Assembly (NCBI GenBank): GCA_964356335.1
Contig: CAYHHI010000039.1
Span: 1 to 32,083, forward strand
Reading direction: 5' to 3'
DNA: 32,083 bases
Source: CAYHHI01 sp964356335
Lineage (GTDB): Bacteria; Arandabacterota; Arandabacteria; Arandabacterales; Arandabacteraceae
Positions 8,018 through 16,824 of the stretch are shown piece by piece; the stretch's first letter is position 1, and each line of letters begins with the position of its first letter. Position numbers and translations under genes: made by a program. The notes below the pieces were generated by a model. That model was given only the letters and a program-made list of their open reading frames with translations, was not told the DNA's origin and made no database searches.

Positions 8018-9796
8018 ATGAATCGCAAGCACACGCTTACCTTGGTCGCCCTCTTAGGCTTTTATTGTATTTCTTACGTGATTCTCACATATCCCTTGAT
8101 ATTGAGATTCGGATCATGCTTCATCGGGGACAAATGGGATGCGTGCATCTTCGCATGGAATGTCTATAACTTCACGGACAGCATTCACCACGGCGTGAAT
8201 CCCTTCTTCACGGACAAGATATTCTATCCGTTCGGGGCCAGCCTCATCCTGCACGTATATGCTCCTCTATATGGCATCGTCGGACTCTTGACGGGCAATT
8301 GCGGCCTTGCCCTGAATGTCACCACATTCGCAAGTTTCGTGCTCTCAGGAATCGGGGCTTACCTCTTGTGCAACTACTATGTGAGGAATGGTCCGATATC
8401 AGCGCTCGCGGGTTTTGTTTTCGCCTATTGTCCATACAAGCTGGTTCATCTTCACGGGCACTACGATCTCATCCTGACCGCCGGCATCCCCTTCTTCATC
8501 CTCTTCTTTGTCAAGTCCTTCAAACAGACAGAGGGTCACAGGCTACCGGAGCTGGCCGATAGAAGGTCCTTCACAACCGCATTGGGGTTCTTCGGCCTCA
8601 CCGTGCTTTCGTGCTACTACTATGCCTTCTTCCTGATCGTCTTTGTCATTCTGTACTTTCTTTACTGGGGTGCCCGCGTATACGATATCAATCTATCCAA
8701 GAAGAAAGCCCTCAGGTACATCCTTATCGTCATCATTTTCTCAACCCTGATAGACAACATTTTCAAGTTCATTCACTTGGACAGGACCGGCGTAGCTACA
8801 AACGGCTTGGCCGGAAGCAGCGACCTATTTGCATTTCTTGTTCCGTCCGCCTATAGCAGATTCTTGGCATTCGATGCGGTCCGCCACATCAAGTTCGATA
8901 TCTTCCGGGTGAATACGGTCGAGACCACCGTATATATCGGCTACACGATCCTCGTCTTCGCCATAGCCTATTTTGTGACAAAGCAACATCGGAACGAAAA
9001 GCCTGAGACCAAGATGCTGTCATACATGGTAGGATGCTTCCTTGTTCTTGCGATGCCCAAAGTCCGCATCCTGGATGAGACCATTTTCAGTCTTCCGACC
9101 GCTCTCGTCCACTACATCCCATTGATCAACAATTTCAGGGCGCCCTACAGGTATTCGATAATGATAATGCTCTTCCTGCCGATCCTATCCGGTCTCTTTC
9201 TCAAAAGGTATGTTCTCGCGTCGATACCAAGACGTCTGCACTTTCTCTTCGTATCAGTTCTGATTCTTTTTCTCTTCATAGAATACATGCAGAAGGACTA
9301 TCCGATGGTCTGCAGGTATGAGGTGCCGAGGATTTACGACCAGCTCGCATCTAAGGAGGATGGCGTCCTATTGGAGATCCCATTTGGACTGAGAGATGGG
9401 TTCAGGAGACTGGGAGACGAAAGGACGGTCGAGCTGTACTACCAGACGATCCATCACAAGAAGATCCTGGCGGGAGTGATATCACGGCGCAGCCGGCGGC
9501 TTTTCAATCGCTTCCGGCAGCAGCCGTTGGCCTGGGACCTTATCAAAATGCAGGAAGACTCGTCATGGACGCCGGCAGCCCCTAATCGGGAAGAGGTGAT
9601 TGGTTTCCTGAACACATTCAACGTCAGGTACATACTGGTTCACCCAGAATACAGAAATGGCCGCATCGAACACCTGATTGAAGGCGCTTTCTCGGATTAC
9701 ATCACGGAGAGAGCCGAGATTGATGGATTTGCTCTGCTGACCCTCGGGCACGAGCCCCTGGGCTCTCGGGAATCGAATTCGCGGGGGCAGTTATAG
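8018..9796 (+). CDS. Polytopic membrane protein, GT-C glycosyltransferase-like
   Basis: The 592-residue protein has about a dozen hydrophobic segments up to residue 420 and a soluble C-terminal domain. After the first helix, GDKWDACIFAWN (37-48) carries acidic residues in the first periplasmic loop, where GT-C enzymes hold their catalytic Asp. The C-terminal part (GVLLEIPFG..., then HHKKILAG, then NVRYILVHPEYRNG) is a pattern I recall from large uncharacterised GT-C-like or YfhO-like membrane proteins. It probably moves a sugar from a lipid carrier outside the inner membrane, but donor and acceptor are unknown. I use ATG 8018; the frame stays open upstream to a TTG at 7886, but residues there are not leader-like. 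galE follows 348 bp downstream. Confidence 0.65.
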   Translation: MNRKHTLTLVALLGFYCISYVILTYPLILRFGSCFIGDKWDACIFAWNVYNFTDSIHHGVNPFFTDKIFYPFGASLILHVYAPLYGIVGLLTGNCGLALNVTTFASFVLSGIGAYLLCNYYVRNGPISALAGFVFAYCPYKLVHLHGHYDLILTAGIPFFILFFVKSFKQTEGHRLPELADRRSFTTALGFFGLTVLSCYYYAFFLIVFVILYFLYWGARVYDINLSKKKALRYILIVIIFSTLIDNIFKFIHLDRTGVATNGLAGSSDLFAFLVPSAYSRFLAFDAVRHIKFDIFRVNTVETTVYIGYTILVFAIAYFVTKQHRNEKPETKMLSYMVGCFLVLAMPKVRILDETIFSLPTALVHYIPLINNFRAPYRYSIMIMLFLPILSGLFLKRYVLASIPRRLHFLFVSVLILFLFIEYMQKDYPMVCRYEVPRIYDQLASKEDGVLLEIPFGLRDGFRRLGDERTVELYYQTIHHKKILAGVISRRSRRLFNRFRQQPLAWDLIKMQEDSSWTPAAPNREEVIGFLNTFNVRYILVHPEYRNGRIEHLIEGAFSDYITERAEIDGFALLTLGHEPLGSRESNSRGQL

Positions 9797-10144
9797 GGGT
9801 CTCGCGGGGCGCAGCCATCACGAAAGGCCGAAGCGGGGGCTGGGTCGCAGGCGAATGTAGTTCTGAGCCGAAGATCAGCCCCGCAAGGCCGAACCATCGG
9901 GGTCTTGCCGTCGGGGTCTTCATGCCTCAGGCAGCGGCAGAAGCGCGGCTGCGTGTGCGGAACACGCCAATTCGGACATTGCGGCGCTCATGAGGAATCC
10001 AGGCGATGCCGATAAGGCCATGGAGTCTTGACATCGGCCTGCGGCACATATAGGCTTTGACCTGTTGGGTCTCATTGCTTGACAAAGGCTGTTGTCGCGC
10101 GCTCAAGTCGCGACGAACCGGCGAGAATGCCCAAGGAGGCGAGC
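9797..10144. other. Non-coding stretch between the GT-C-like gene and galE
   Basis: I see no convincing gene in these 348 bases. They hold a long-loop inverted repeat (GGGGCTG 9836-9842 with CAGCCCC 9876-9882), a 10-base direct repeat TCGGGGTCTT at 9897-9906 and 9911-9920, and the galE promoter at 10028-10056. The GC-rich composition produces spurious open frames on the minus strand. Confidence 0.5.
10028..10056 (+). promoter_or_regulatory. Candidate promoter of galE and the kinase operon
   Basis: A perfect TTGACA at 10028-10033 is followed after 17 bp by TAGGCT at 10051-10056, which keeps the T1, A2 and T6 positions. The transcript start would be near 10063, about 80 bases before the TTG start of galE. 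Confidence 0.4.
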
Positions 10145-11134
10145 TTGGCTGAAAAAGTGCTTGTCACCGGAGGGGCGGGTTATGTCGGGTCGGTGGCGGG
10201 GACCCGCCTCCTAGAACTGGGCTACAAGGTCGCCGTCTATGACAATCTTTCCACAGGCCATAGAGAGGCCGTCCCACACGGGGCCGAGTTTAAGGCCGGT
10301 GACCTCGCGGACCGCAAGCGGCTTGGCGAAGTCATCGGTTCCTTCCAGCCTGATTTCGTGATGCACTTCGCGGCAAGTGCCCTGGCCGGGGAATCCTACG
10401 AGAAGCCGCTTGCTTACTACCAGAACAATGTTGGGAACGGGTTGAACCTTGTGGAGGGGATGGTCGCCGGCGGCGTAAGGTCCATAATCTTCTCGTCTTC
10501 ATGCTCGGTCTACGGAGAGCCCAAGACAGTCCCCATAACCGAGGAGGAACTCAAGAATCCCATCAATCCCTATGGCAAGACGAAGCTCGCGTTTGAGAAT
10601 CTGCTTGAAGATTGTGATAACGCGTATGGGCTCAAGAGTGTCTGCCTGAGGTATTTCAATGCGGCAGGTGCGAGCGCCACGCTGGGAGAGGACCACGATC
10701 CCGAGACCCATATAATTCCTAATGTTTTGCGCGCTGCCCTGGGGTCTCGGCGAGAGGTCGAGGTCTTTGGTGACGATTATGCTACGGCGGATGGTACATG
10801 CGTACGTGACTATGTGCATGTCGAGGACCTGGCTCAAGCCCATGAGAAGGCGCTCGCGGTCTTGAGGCAGGGCCGATCTGAGCGCATAAACCTTGGGAAC
10901 GGCAATGGCTTCTCGGTACTCGAGGTGGTGAAGGTCTCAGAGAAGGTCAGCGGCAAGCGCATACCCTTTAAGGTTGTCCCGAGGAGGAAGGGGGACCCTG
11001 CCACGCTGGTGGCAAGCGCAGCCAGGGCAAAAAACGTGCTCGGCTGGAGGCCGTCCTATACCTCGCTTGAGGCCATAATTGAGAGTGCGTGGCGGTGGCA
11101 TAAGGAGCATTTCTATGGATACAGAGGTAGATAA
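10145..11134 (+). CDS. galE: UDP-glucose 4-epimerase
   Basis: This 329-residue extended short-chain dehydrogenase interconverts UDP-glucose and UDP-galactose (or their N-acetyl forms), supplying galactosyl residues for surface polysaccharide. The NAD site VTGGAGYVGS is at residues 7-16, the catalytic serine region FSSSCSVYG at 116-124, and the YxxxK pair is Y143/K147 in INPYGKTK. Motifs such as HFAA, RYFNAAGA and RDYVHVEDLA are typical of GalE. I chose TTG 10145 because AAGGAGG stands five bases before it and the product then begins AEKVLVTGG as GalE proteins do; ATG 10127 and TTG 10079 would add unneeded residues. The next gene overlaps its 3' end by 20 bases, so the two are translationally linked. 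Confidence 0.9.
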   Translation: MAEKVLVTGGAGYVGSVAGTRLLELGYKVAVYDNLSTGHREAVPHGAEFKAGDLADRKRLGEVIGSFQPDFVMHFAASALAGESYEKPLAYYQNNVGNGLNLVEGMVAGGVRSIIFSSSCSVYGEPKTVPITEEELKNPINPYGKTKLAFENLLEDCDNAYGLKSVCLRYFNAAGASATLGEDHDPETHIIPNVLRAALGSRREVEVFGDDYATADGTCVRDYVHVEDLAQAHEKALAVLRQGRSERINLGNGNGFSVLEVVKVSEKVSGKRIPFKVVPRRKGDPATLVASAARAKNVLGWRPSYTSLEAIIESAWRWHKEHFYGYRGR

Positions 11135-13253
11135 GGTCGACGATCTCGCCGCACTCAAGAAGGCCAGGAAGTGCGTCTTGATTGAAGCCGAATGCGGGAG
11201 TCTTGCCGGCGACGAGGAGCCTTCCTGGGAAAGATGCCTTTCCTGTGCATCCGGTCAAGGCTTGCTGGCCTCCCCTGATCGGGCCAACCCTGAGCTCTTC
11301 AGAATCGCGCGAGACGTCCGGCTGAGGAACTGGCAGCTTGAACGCTGGAACCGCCGCATTGGTCTCTTGCTTGAGATCTTGAATCTCGTTCAGAGCGCCC
11401 GCGACCTTGAGACAACGCTTCGGATAATCCTTACCTGCGTCACATCGGGCTACTCGATCGGCTTCAACCGGGCTTTCCTTTTTCTGATCGATGAGGGCAA
11501 GGTGTGTCTCAGAGGTGCGATTGCGGTGGGACCTGCGACCAGGGAAGAAGCCCATGAGATCTGGAAGAACATAGAGGAGACTGCTCACAGTCTCGTGGAC
11601 ATAGTCTCTGCCTCAGGGATGGGTGGGAGGCGGGGTGATGCAGAACTGACCCGCTTGGTGAGGAGCATAAGTATAGATCTTGGTGAGGGAGGCTCCCTCC
11701 TCGTACAATGCATGGCAAAAGGGGAGGCCGTGATCAGTGACCCCTCCATGCTCCCTCGCCGTGACGCGCTTTCTATTCTTAATCTTCAGGCATTTGTCTG
11801 TGCGCCCATCGTGACTGCTGGAAAGTCTATCGGCCTGATTGTCGCTGACAACTTCATAACAGGTGAGTTGCCCGCTGAGGAACAGGTCACCCTGCTTAAG
11901 GCTCTGGCCGGTCAGGTTGGGCAAGCGATTGCCAACGCGACGCGCCACGAGGATGTCCAGCGGCGGCTTCAGGAGCTCTCGACCCTCACCGAAGTGAGCA
12001 AGGGGATTCTATGCACCACCGATCTCGAGACTGACCTCTGTCTTGTTGCGCGCATCTCAAGTCAGGTTCTGAATGCGCGAGGAGCGGTCCTGAGGCTGGT
12101 TGACGATGAGACGGGAGTGCTGGCCTCCAAGGCCATCTATGGTATCTCGATTGGCGAGATGGGCGGGCCTTCAGAGGAAGGCGCTCAGGCGATTGCCGAG
12201 GATGTCCTCAAGAAAGGCGAAGCGGTACTGATCAACGATACCCAGACTTATGTGGCGTTGGATACCGGCCTTGCGCGGAGGAAGAACCTCATCTGTGTTC
12301 CTCTCACGAAGGGCGACAGGGCGATTGGCACGCTCACTGTCTTCGACAAGATCCACGTCGAGTCGCTTGGCGACGAAGGTTTCGGGCACGACGACCTGCG
12401 GTTCTTGACGGTGCTTGCCGGGCAGGCTGCGATCGCCATTGAGAACGCCAAACTCTTTGACAACCTCAAGAAGACCGAAGCCCGAATCCAGGAACTCCAC
12501 CGGCATCTCTTGCGCTCAGAAAGGCTCGCTGCTCTGGGGGAGCTCTCCTCCCAGGTGGCGCACGAAATAAGGAATCCCCTCACCGCGATCGGCGGGTTCG
12601 CACGGTCAATCGCAAGAAAGATGGAATCCAGTGATCCCAACTTGGCTTACATCGAGATCATAGTAAAGGAAACGGAGCGGCTGGAACGCATCCTGACGGA
12701 GCAGCTCTGCTTTGCCAAACTCTCGCCTCCCGAGTTCAAGATGGAAGACATCAATAAGGTGATCATTGAAACCACAAGCCTCTTTGCCGAGAAGCTCGCG
12801 GCGAAGACCGCCCAGCTCGTGACCGACCTCGCGGGCGACCTCCCCGGGCTTCACATCGATGCAGACAAGATCAAGCAGGTTTTCATAAATCTCCTCCAGA
12901 ACGCGATCGAAAGCATTCCGGAAGGGGGGCGAATCGAGGTCTCGACCAAGAAAGTCGAGTGGACGGTTGAGGTGCGGTTTGCCAACAACGGGCCTCCAAT
13001 TCCTCGCGAGATGCTTGATAGGCTATTCGTTCCCTTTGCGACGACCAAAGCCGGCGGCTCCGGCCTGGGGCTTGCCATAGCCTATGAGATTGTCTATGAA
13101 CATGGGGGAACCATTGATGTCAAGAGCGAGGCAGATCGGGGCACGACATTCGTCATAACTCTTCCGCTTGCAGTTGAGGGGGAGAGGCGCAGAGGCCCCG
13201 TGGATCGAAGAAGTGCTATGCGTGACAGAAGAAGATACGGTAGAATTGGGTGA
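11115..13253 (+). CDS. Sensor histidine kinase with two GAF domains
   Basis: This 712-residue soluble kinase has two GAF domains (about 90-275 and 290-450), a dimerisation/phosphoacceptor region with H483 in VAHEIRNPL, and a HATPase domain with an N box (INLLQNAIES), G1 (FANNGPPI), F box (FVPFATTKAG) and G2 (GSGLGLA). The G1 Asp is replaced by Asn, a change I recall from active kinases with NSGPPI-type boxes, so it need not be dead. N-terminal cysteines C20, C27, C41 and C44 could bind a metal or sense redox. The C-terminus is an Arg-rich tail (RDRRRYGR). There are no membrane segments, so the signal is probably cytoplasmic. ATG 11115 has AAGGAG seven bases upstream and overlaps galE. The likely partner is the receiver 86 bp downstream. 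Confidence 0.88.
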   Translation: MDTEVDKVDDLAALKKARKCVLIEAECGSLAGDEEPSWERCLSCASGQGLLASPDRANPELFRIARDVRLRNWQLERWNRRIGLLLEILNLVQSARDLETTLRIILTCVTSGYSIGFNRAFLFLIDEGKVCLRGAIAVGPATREEAHEIWKNIEETAHSLVDIVSASGMGGRRGDAELTRLVRSISIDLGEGGSLLVQCMAKGEAVISDPSMLPRRDALSILNLQAFVCAPIVTAGKSIGLIVADNFITGELPAEEQVTLLKALAGQVGQAIANATRHEDVQRRLQELSTLTEVSKGILCTTDLETDLCLVARISSQVLNARGAVLRLVDDETGVLASKAIYGISIGEMGGPSEEGAQAIAEDVLKKGEAVLINDTQTYVALDTGLARRKNLICVPLTKGDRAIGTLTVFDKIHVESLGDEGFGHDDLRFLTVLAGQAAIAIENAKLFDNLKKTEARIQELHRHLLRSERLAALGELSSQVAHEIRNPLTAIGGFARSIARKMESSDPNLAYIEIIVKETERLERILTEQLCFAKLSPPEFKMEDINKVIIETTSLFAEKLAAKTAQLVTDLAGDLPGLHIDADKIKQVFINLLQNAIESIPEGGRIEVSTKKVEWTVEVRFANNGPPIPREMLDRLFVPFATTKAGGSGLGLAIAYEIVYEHGGTIDVKSEADRGTTFVITLPLAVEGERRRGPVDRRSAMRDRRRYGRIG

Positions 13254-13339
13254 GGGCGGCTGAGAATTTTCGATATAGGCAAACCCTGGAGATCGAAAGG
13301 CGTCGGCCAGACGGCAGAAGAGTCTGACGGGAGGACGAT

Positions 13340-13696
13340 ATGGCGAGAGTCCTGATAGTAGACGATGATGCGAGCCTGCGCATCCTTTATTCAAGAGAGC
13401 TTGCCGATGAAGGCTATGAAGTCAAGAGCGTATCATCCGGAAAAGAAGCCATAGATAGCATCGGCGCCGAGAGACCTGACGTCGTGATCCTCGACATAAA
13501 GATGGAAGGCATGGACGGGCTTTCGGTGCTTGATGAGATCATGAAAAGGGACAAGACCATACCTGTCGTCTTGAACACGGCATATTCAACTTTCAAGTCG
13601 GATTTCACAACGTGGAGCGCGGATGCCTACGTCGTCAAGTCAAGTGATTTGACGGAACTCAAGGAGACAGTCAGACAGATACTGCAGTCGGTATGA
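13340..13696 (+). CDS. CheY-like single-domain response regulator
   Basis: The 118-residue protein is a receiver domain only: acidic pocket DDD at 8-10, phosphoacceptor D52 in VILDIKM, switch residue T80 in LNTAY, and K100 in VVKSSD. There is no output domain, so it must act by protein contact or phosphotransfer. It has GGGAGGACG before the ATG and follows the histidine kinase by 86 bp on the same strand, which makes that kinase its likely donor. The two tRNA genes downstream have their own promoter. Confidence 0.9.
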   Translation: MARVLIVDDDASLRILYSRELADEGYEVKSVSSGKEAIDSIGAERPDVVILDIKMEGMDGLSVLDEIMKRDKTIPVVLNTAYSTFKSDFTTWSADAYVVKSSDLTELKETVRQILQSV

Positions 13697-13718
13697 ATGC
13701 GCGCCGATTACGTTTCGC

Positions 13719-13747
13719 TTGACACGCAAAACCCATCAAGATAACTT
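13719..13747 (+). promoter_or_regulatory. Promoter of the tRNA-Phe/tRNA-Thr pair
   Basis: A perfect TTGACA at 13719-13724 and TAACTT at 13742-13747 are 17 bp apart. The expected transcript start near 13754 is five bases before the first tRNA base. The same transcript would run into the large phosphatase-TPR gene, as no terminator follows the tRNAs. Confidence 0.55.
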
Positions 13748-13758
13748 CGAAATGTGAT

Positions 13759-13834
13759 GTCGCGGTAGCTCAGCTGGTAGAGCACAGGACTGAAAATCCT
13801 GGTGTCCCCGGTTCGATTCCGGGCCGCGACACCA
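13759..13834 (+). tRNA. tRNA-Phe (anticodon GAA)
   Basis: A full cloverleaf can be folded: acceptor GTCGCGG with CCGCGAC, D-arm GCTCAGCTGGTAGAGC, anticodon stem CAGGA/TCCTG with loop CTGAAAA, and T-arm CCCGG-TTCGATT-CCGGG. The 3' CCA is encoded (13832-13834). It forms a tandem pair with tRNA-Thr seven bases downstream. Confidence 0.97.
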
Positions 13835-13841
13835 CCTTAAC

Positions 13842-13914
13842 GCTGGTGTAGCTCAGCTGGTAGAGCAGCGCACTCGTAATGCGCAGGTCAGCGGTTCGAT
13901 TCCGCTCACCAGCT
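13842..13914 (+). tRNA. tRNA-Thr (anticodon CGT)
   Basis: Acceptor GCTGGTG pairs with CACCAGC; the anticodon stem GCGCA/TGCGC holds loop CTCGTAA; the T-arm is AGCGG-TTCGATT-CCGCT. The discriminator is T13914 and the next bases are TCA, so CCA is not encoded here, unlike the neighbouring tRNA-Phe. The start of the next protein gene lies only 5 to 20 bases downstream. Confidence 0.96.
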
Positions 13915-13934
13915 TCATTTTGAGGCCAAGCAAT

Positions 13935-16673
13935 TTGATTCGCGTTGCTTTCTTCATACTGCTGGGTGTGGTTGCTGCCTTTGCTGTCCTCTCTGTGAAG
14001 ATCATAGGCGAAGACGAGTTATGGCTCGTCGGCGAGGGCGACCAGGTAAGAGAGCTGCAAGGCGGCGTGAACCTCGTAAGGCCGTTTGCCGCGATAAGAC
14101 GATATGACCTCAGGGCGCGGTACGCCATGACCGGCGAGGCCGGACTCCGCATCCCTCTCAAGAAGGGTGAGAGTGCCAATCTTGATTGTATTCTTGAGGC
14201 GCGCCTTGAGAGAGACAAGATCAAGGCTCTGGACCGCGAATACGAGGGGAGGATACTCGAGAGGCTCCTCAGGCCCCTCCTCGGGAGAGAAATCACAGCG
14301 GCCCTGCGAGCCAGTCCCGACCCCAAGGAAGTCTCCCTTGATTCAACAGGCGCCGGTGTTAGAGCACGCCTCAATGCGGCGACCGAGCCCCTGGGCATCG
14401 AGATCACCTCGGTGGATCTCAAGAATCTGGAGGTGTCGAGTGCCCTGCCGCCGGGGCTCACCCGGACCGAGGGCCTGAAGGTCTTCATCCTGGGTTTTGA
14501 CGGCTACGACTGGATGCTGGCCGATCTTATCTCTGAGACGCATAGCCTCCCCAACATCGACCGAATCAGGCGCCAGGGCTCCTGGGGGAATCTGCGGTCG
14601 ATTGAGCCCCTTGTCTCTCCGCTTATCTGGACGACGATTGCAACCGGAGTGACCCCGGACATCCACGGCATCACCGACTTCCTGGTCAAGGATGAGAGGA
14701 CAGGAGCAGAAATCCCGGCGACAAGCACGATGCGGAGGGTTCCTGCGATATGGGACATCGCCTCTTTGCTGGGGCTCCGCTCCGGCTTCGTGGGGTGGCT
14801 TGCGACCTATCCTGCCGAGGAGGTCGAGGGCTTCATGGTAAGCGACCGGGTTGCCTACCATATGTTCGATCCGGGGTGGCATGGCGGCAGAGAAGAGACT
14901 CCCGCCGAGGGCCTCACTTACCCGCCGGAGCTCGTGCGGGAAATCCGGCCGCTATTTGTCGAACCCGAAGATGTAGCCAAGGAACTCGCCATTTATATAA
15001 ATGGGCCTGTGGGAAACCTCAAGAAACAATTCGATCCTCTCGACCCTGTGAGCAACTTGAGGCTCATCATCTCAGGCTACGCTACCTATGAGGGCATAGT
15101 GAAGAAGTTATATCCTGCTTCAAGACCCGATCTGGCTGGCGTCTATTTTGAGTTCACAGACAGTGCCTGCCACCTTTTCATGAGATACATGGCGCCCCCA
15201 ATGCTTGGAGTCACCCGCGAAGAGGCTGAGCGGTACGGTGACGGAATTGCCGCCACATATCTTGAGGCAGACCGAATCTTGGGCGAGGTCATCGAGATGA
15301 TGGACGACAAGACGGTGCTCATAGTTCTTTCCGACCATGGGTTCAAATCGGGCGACATGCGGCCGATGAGCGACTCGAGGATTGGTATCGGGCAGGCGAT
15401 CTCCTGGCACAGGCTGAATGGCGCGATCGCCCTCTATGGCCCAAGCATCAAGCGGGGATACCAGATCGGTGATGCAAGTGTCCTGGACATTGCGCCCACC
15501 GTGCTTCATATCGCAGGACTTCCCGTTGATAAGAAAATGCCGGGCAGGGTGCTCTCTGATGTGCTTGAAGATTCCTGGGTGAAGGCCCATCCCGTGCGGT
15601 TCACAGCCCAATACGATTCCCTGATCACTGGCGAGGGCGGGGTTTCAGGCGGCCCTTCACCTGCCGATCAGGCGCTCAAGGACAAGCTTCAGTCGCTTGG
15701 ATACGTTGCCGGCGGCAATGCTTCGCTGGTCAACATGGCCAACTTCTATCACAAGAACGGGCGCTTCGCCGAGGCCATCGAAATATGGAAGAAGCTGGTC
15801 GAGCAAGATGCGAATGACATGGGCGCAAGGACCGGACTGAGTAACGCTTACTTCGAAGTGGGCAAGGTTGACAGCGCGATCGCCGGGCTCCACGCGGTGC
15901 TCCATAGGGATGCCCGCAACATGGAGGCCCTGAGGAGTCTGGCCACCGTCCTCGTGCGGCAGGGCAAGGGGCAAGAGGCCTTGAGACTTGCTGATGACGC
16001 GCTCAAGATTGACCCAGGCGATGGGGATTCGCATTTCAATCGGGGTCTCGCTCTGGAGCTCGTCGGTAAAAGGGAGGAAGCCGCCGAGGAGTACCGGCAG
16101 GCAGTGCGCTTCGCTCCTGACCTCGCGGAGCCCTATGCCAATCTCGCCCAGATGTATACGGACAAGGGCCAGGCGAAAGATGCTCTTGCCGCCGCCGAGA
16201 AAGCGGTTGATCTCGCGCCAGGCAAACCCGAGATGCATTGTGTTCTAGGCCAGGCATTTGAACTCAATGGCAGGCCCGAAGAGGCCCTCAACCATTACAT
16301 GACGTCGCTCAGGTTGGATGCCCATTTTGCTCCTGCATATATCGGTGCATGCGGCGTGCTGCTTGCGCAGGCTAAAACCGATAGCGCCCTCGCGCTTTCC
16401 GATAGGGCCCTCAAAACATCATCGCAGTACGGCCAGTATCTGCATAACCTGAAGGGCATGGCTCATCTTGCCCGGCGCGAGACTGGGAAGGCAGCAGAGG
16501 AGTTCGAGGCTGCCCTTCGTGCTGACGGCACCTTCTTACCCGCACGCATCAATCTGGCCAGAGTCTATATCGCCCAGGGGAAGACTGCAGAAGCCAAGCG
16601 AGAGCTCCAGGCTGTTCTCGCGGTCCAACCGGCCAACCAAGAGGCACGTGCCATGCTTCAGGGTCTGCGGTAG
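13935..16673 (+). CDS. Membrane-anchored SPFH/band-7-like, alkaline-phosphatase-superfamily and TPR fusion
   Basis: The 912-residue product starts with one transmembrane helix (about 2-21). Residues 22-168 follow the SPFH/band-7 pattern: GEDELWLV, GGVNLVRPF, YDLRAR, then LLGREI and GIEITSVDLKNLEV. Residues 180-550 are an alkaline-phosphatase-superfamily phosphodiesterase: metal ligand D189 (GFDGYDW), candidate nucleophile T233 or T234 (WTTIATG) followed by H244 (HGI), D409 and H413 (TDSACH), D467/H468 (SDHGF), H492, and the IAPTVLHIAGLP segment. From about 600 to the end are eight or nine TPRs. The enzyme probably faces the periplasm, with a glycan, lipid or nucleotide substrate unknown. I chose TTG 13935, nine bases after TGAGG; TTG 13920 would be almost inside the tRNA-Thr end. 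Confidence is high for the phosphatase and TPRs, moderate for SPFH. Confidence 0.8.
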   Translation: MIRVAFFILLGVVAAFAVLSVKIIGEDELWLVGEGDQVRELQGGVNLVRPFAAIRRYDLRARYAMTGEAGLRIPLKKGESANLDCILEARLERDKIKALDREYEGRILERLLRPLLGREITAALRASPDPKEVSLDSTGAGVRARLNAATEPLGIEITSVDLKNLEVSSALPPGLTRTEGLKVFILGFDGYDWMLADLISETHSLPNIDRIRRQGSWGNLRSIEPLVSPLIWTTIATGVTPDIHGITDFLVKDERTGAEIPATSTMRRVPAIWDIASLLGLRSGFVGWLATYPAEEVEGFMVSDRVAYHMFDPGWHGGREETPAEGLTYPPELVREIRPLFVEPEDVAKELAIYINGPVGNLKKQFDPLDPVSNLRLIISGYATYEGIVKKLYPASRPDLAGVYFEFTDSACHLFMRYMAPPMLGVTREEAERYGDGIAATYLEADRILGEVIEMMDDKTVLIVLSDHGFKSGDMRPMSDSRIGIGQAISWHRLNGAIALYGPSIKRGYQIGDASVLDIAPTVLHIAGLPVDKKMPGRVLSDVLEDSWVKAHPVRFTAQYDSLITGEGGVSGGPSPADQALKDKLQSLGYVAGGNASLVNMANFYHKNGRFAEAIEIWKKLVEQDANDMGARTGLSNAYFEVGKVDSAIAGLHAVLHRDARNMEALRSLATVLVRQGKGQEALRLADDALKIDPGDGDSHFNRGLALELVGKREEAAEEYRQAVRFAPDLAEPYANLAQMYTDKGQAKDALAAAEKAVDLAPGKPEMHCVLGQAFELNGRPEEALNHYMTSLRLDAHFAPAYIGACGVLLAQAKTDSALALSDRALKTSSQYGQYLHNLKGMAHLARRETGKAAEEFEAALRADGTFLPARINLARVYIAQGKTAEAKRELQAVLAVQPANQEARAMLQGLR

Positions 16674-16824
16674 CAGAAGCATCGGCAAGCCTCACAGAAG
16701 AAACTCCCTCAATGAACTATCTTCAAAGAAATCTCCTCAATCAATTCTCCTCAAAAGAGCTAATGCCCCTAACCTGGTCTGCCGAACTACGGTCGGGGCG
16801 CGGCTCGTAAACGGAGGTGTAGAG
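16674..16824 (+). other. Leader region with repeated CTCCTCAA
   Basis: The 151 bases before the small gene carry CTCCCTCAA (16704-16712), CTTCAA (16721-16726), CTCCTCAA (16733-16740) and CTCCTCAA (16747-16754), a degenerate tandem array. These pyrimidine blocks are complementary to purine-rich ribosome sites. I see no clear promoter or terminator here. Confidence 0.4.

Noticed and set aside
13842..13914. tRNA-Thr as an attachment site of an integrated island
   Set aside because: I found no second copy of the tRNA 3' end and no integrase in the window.
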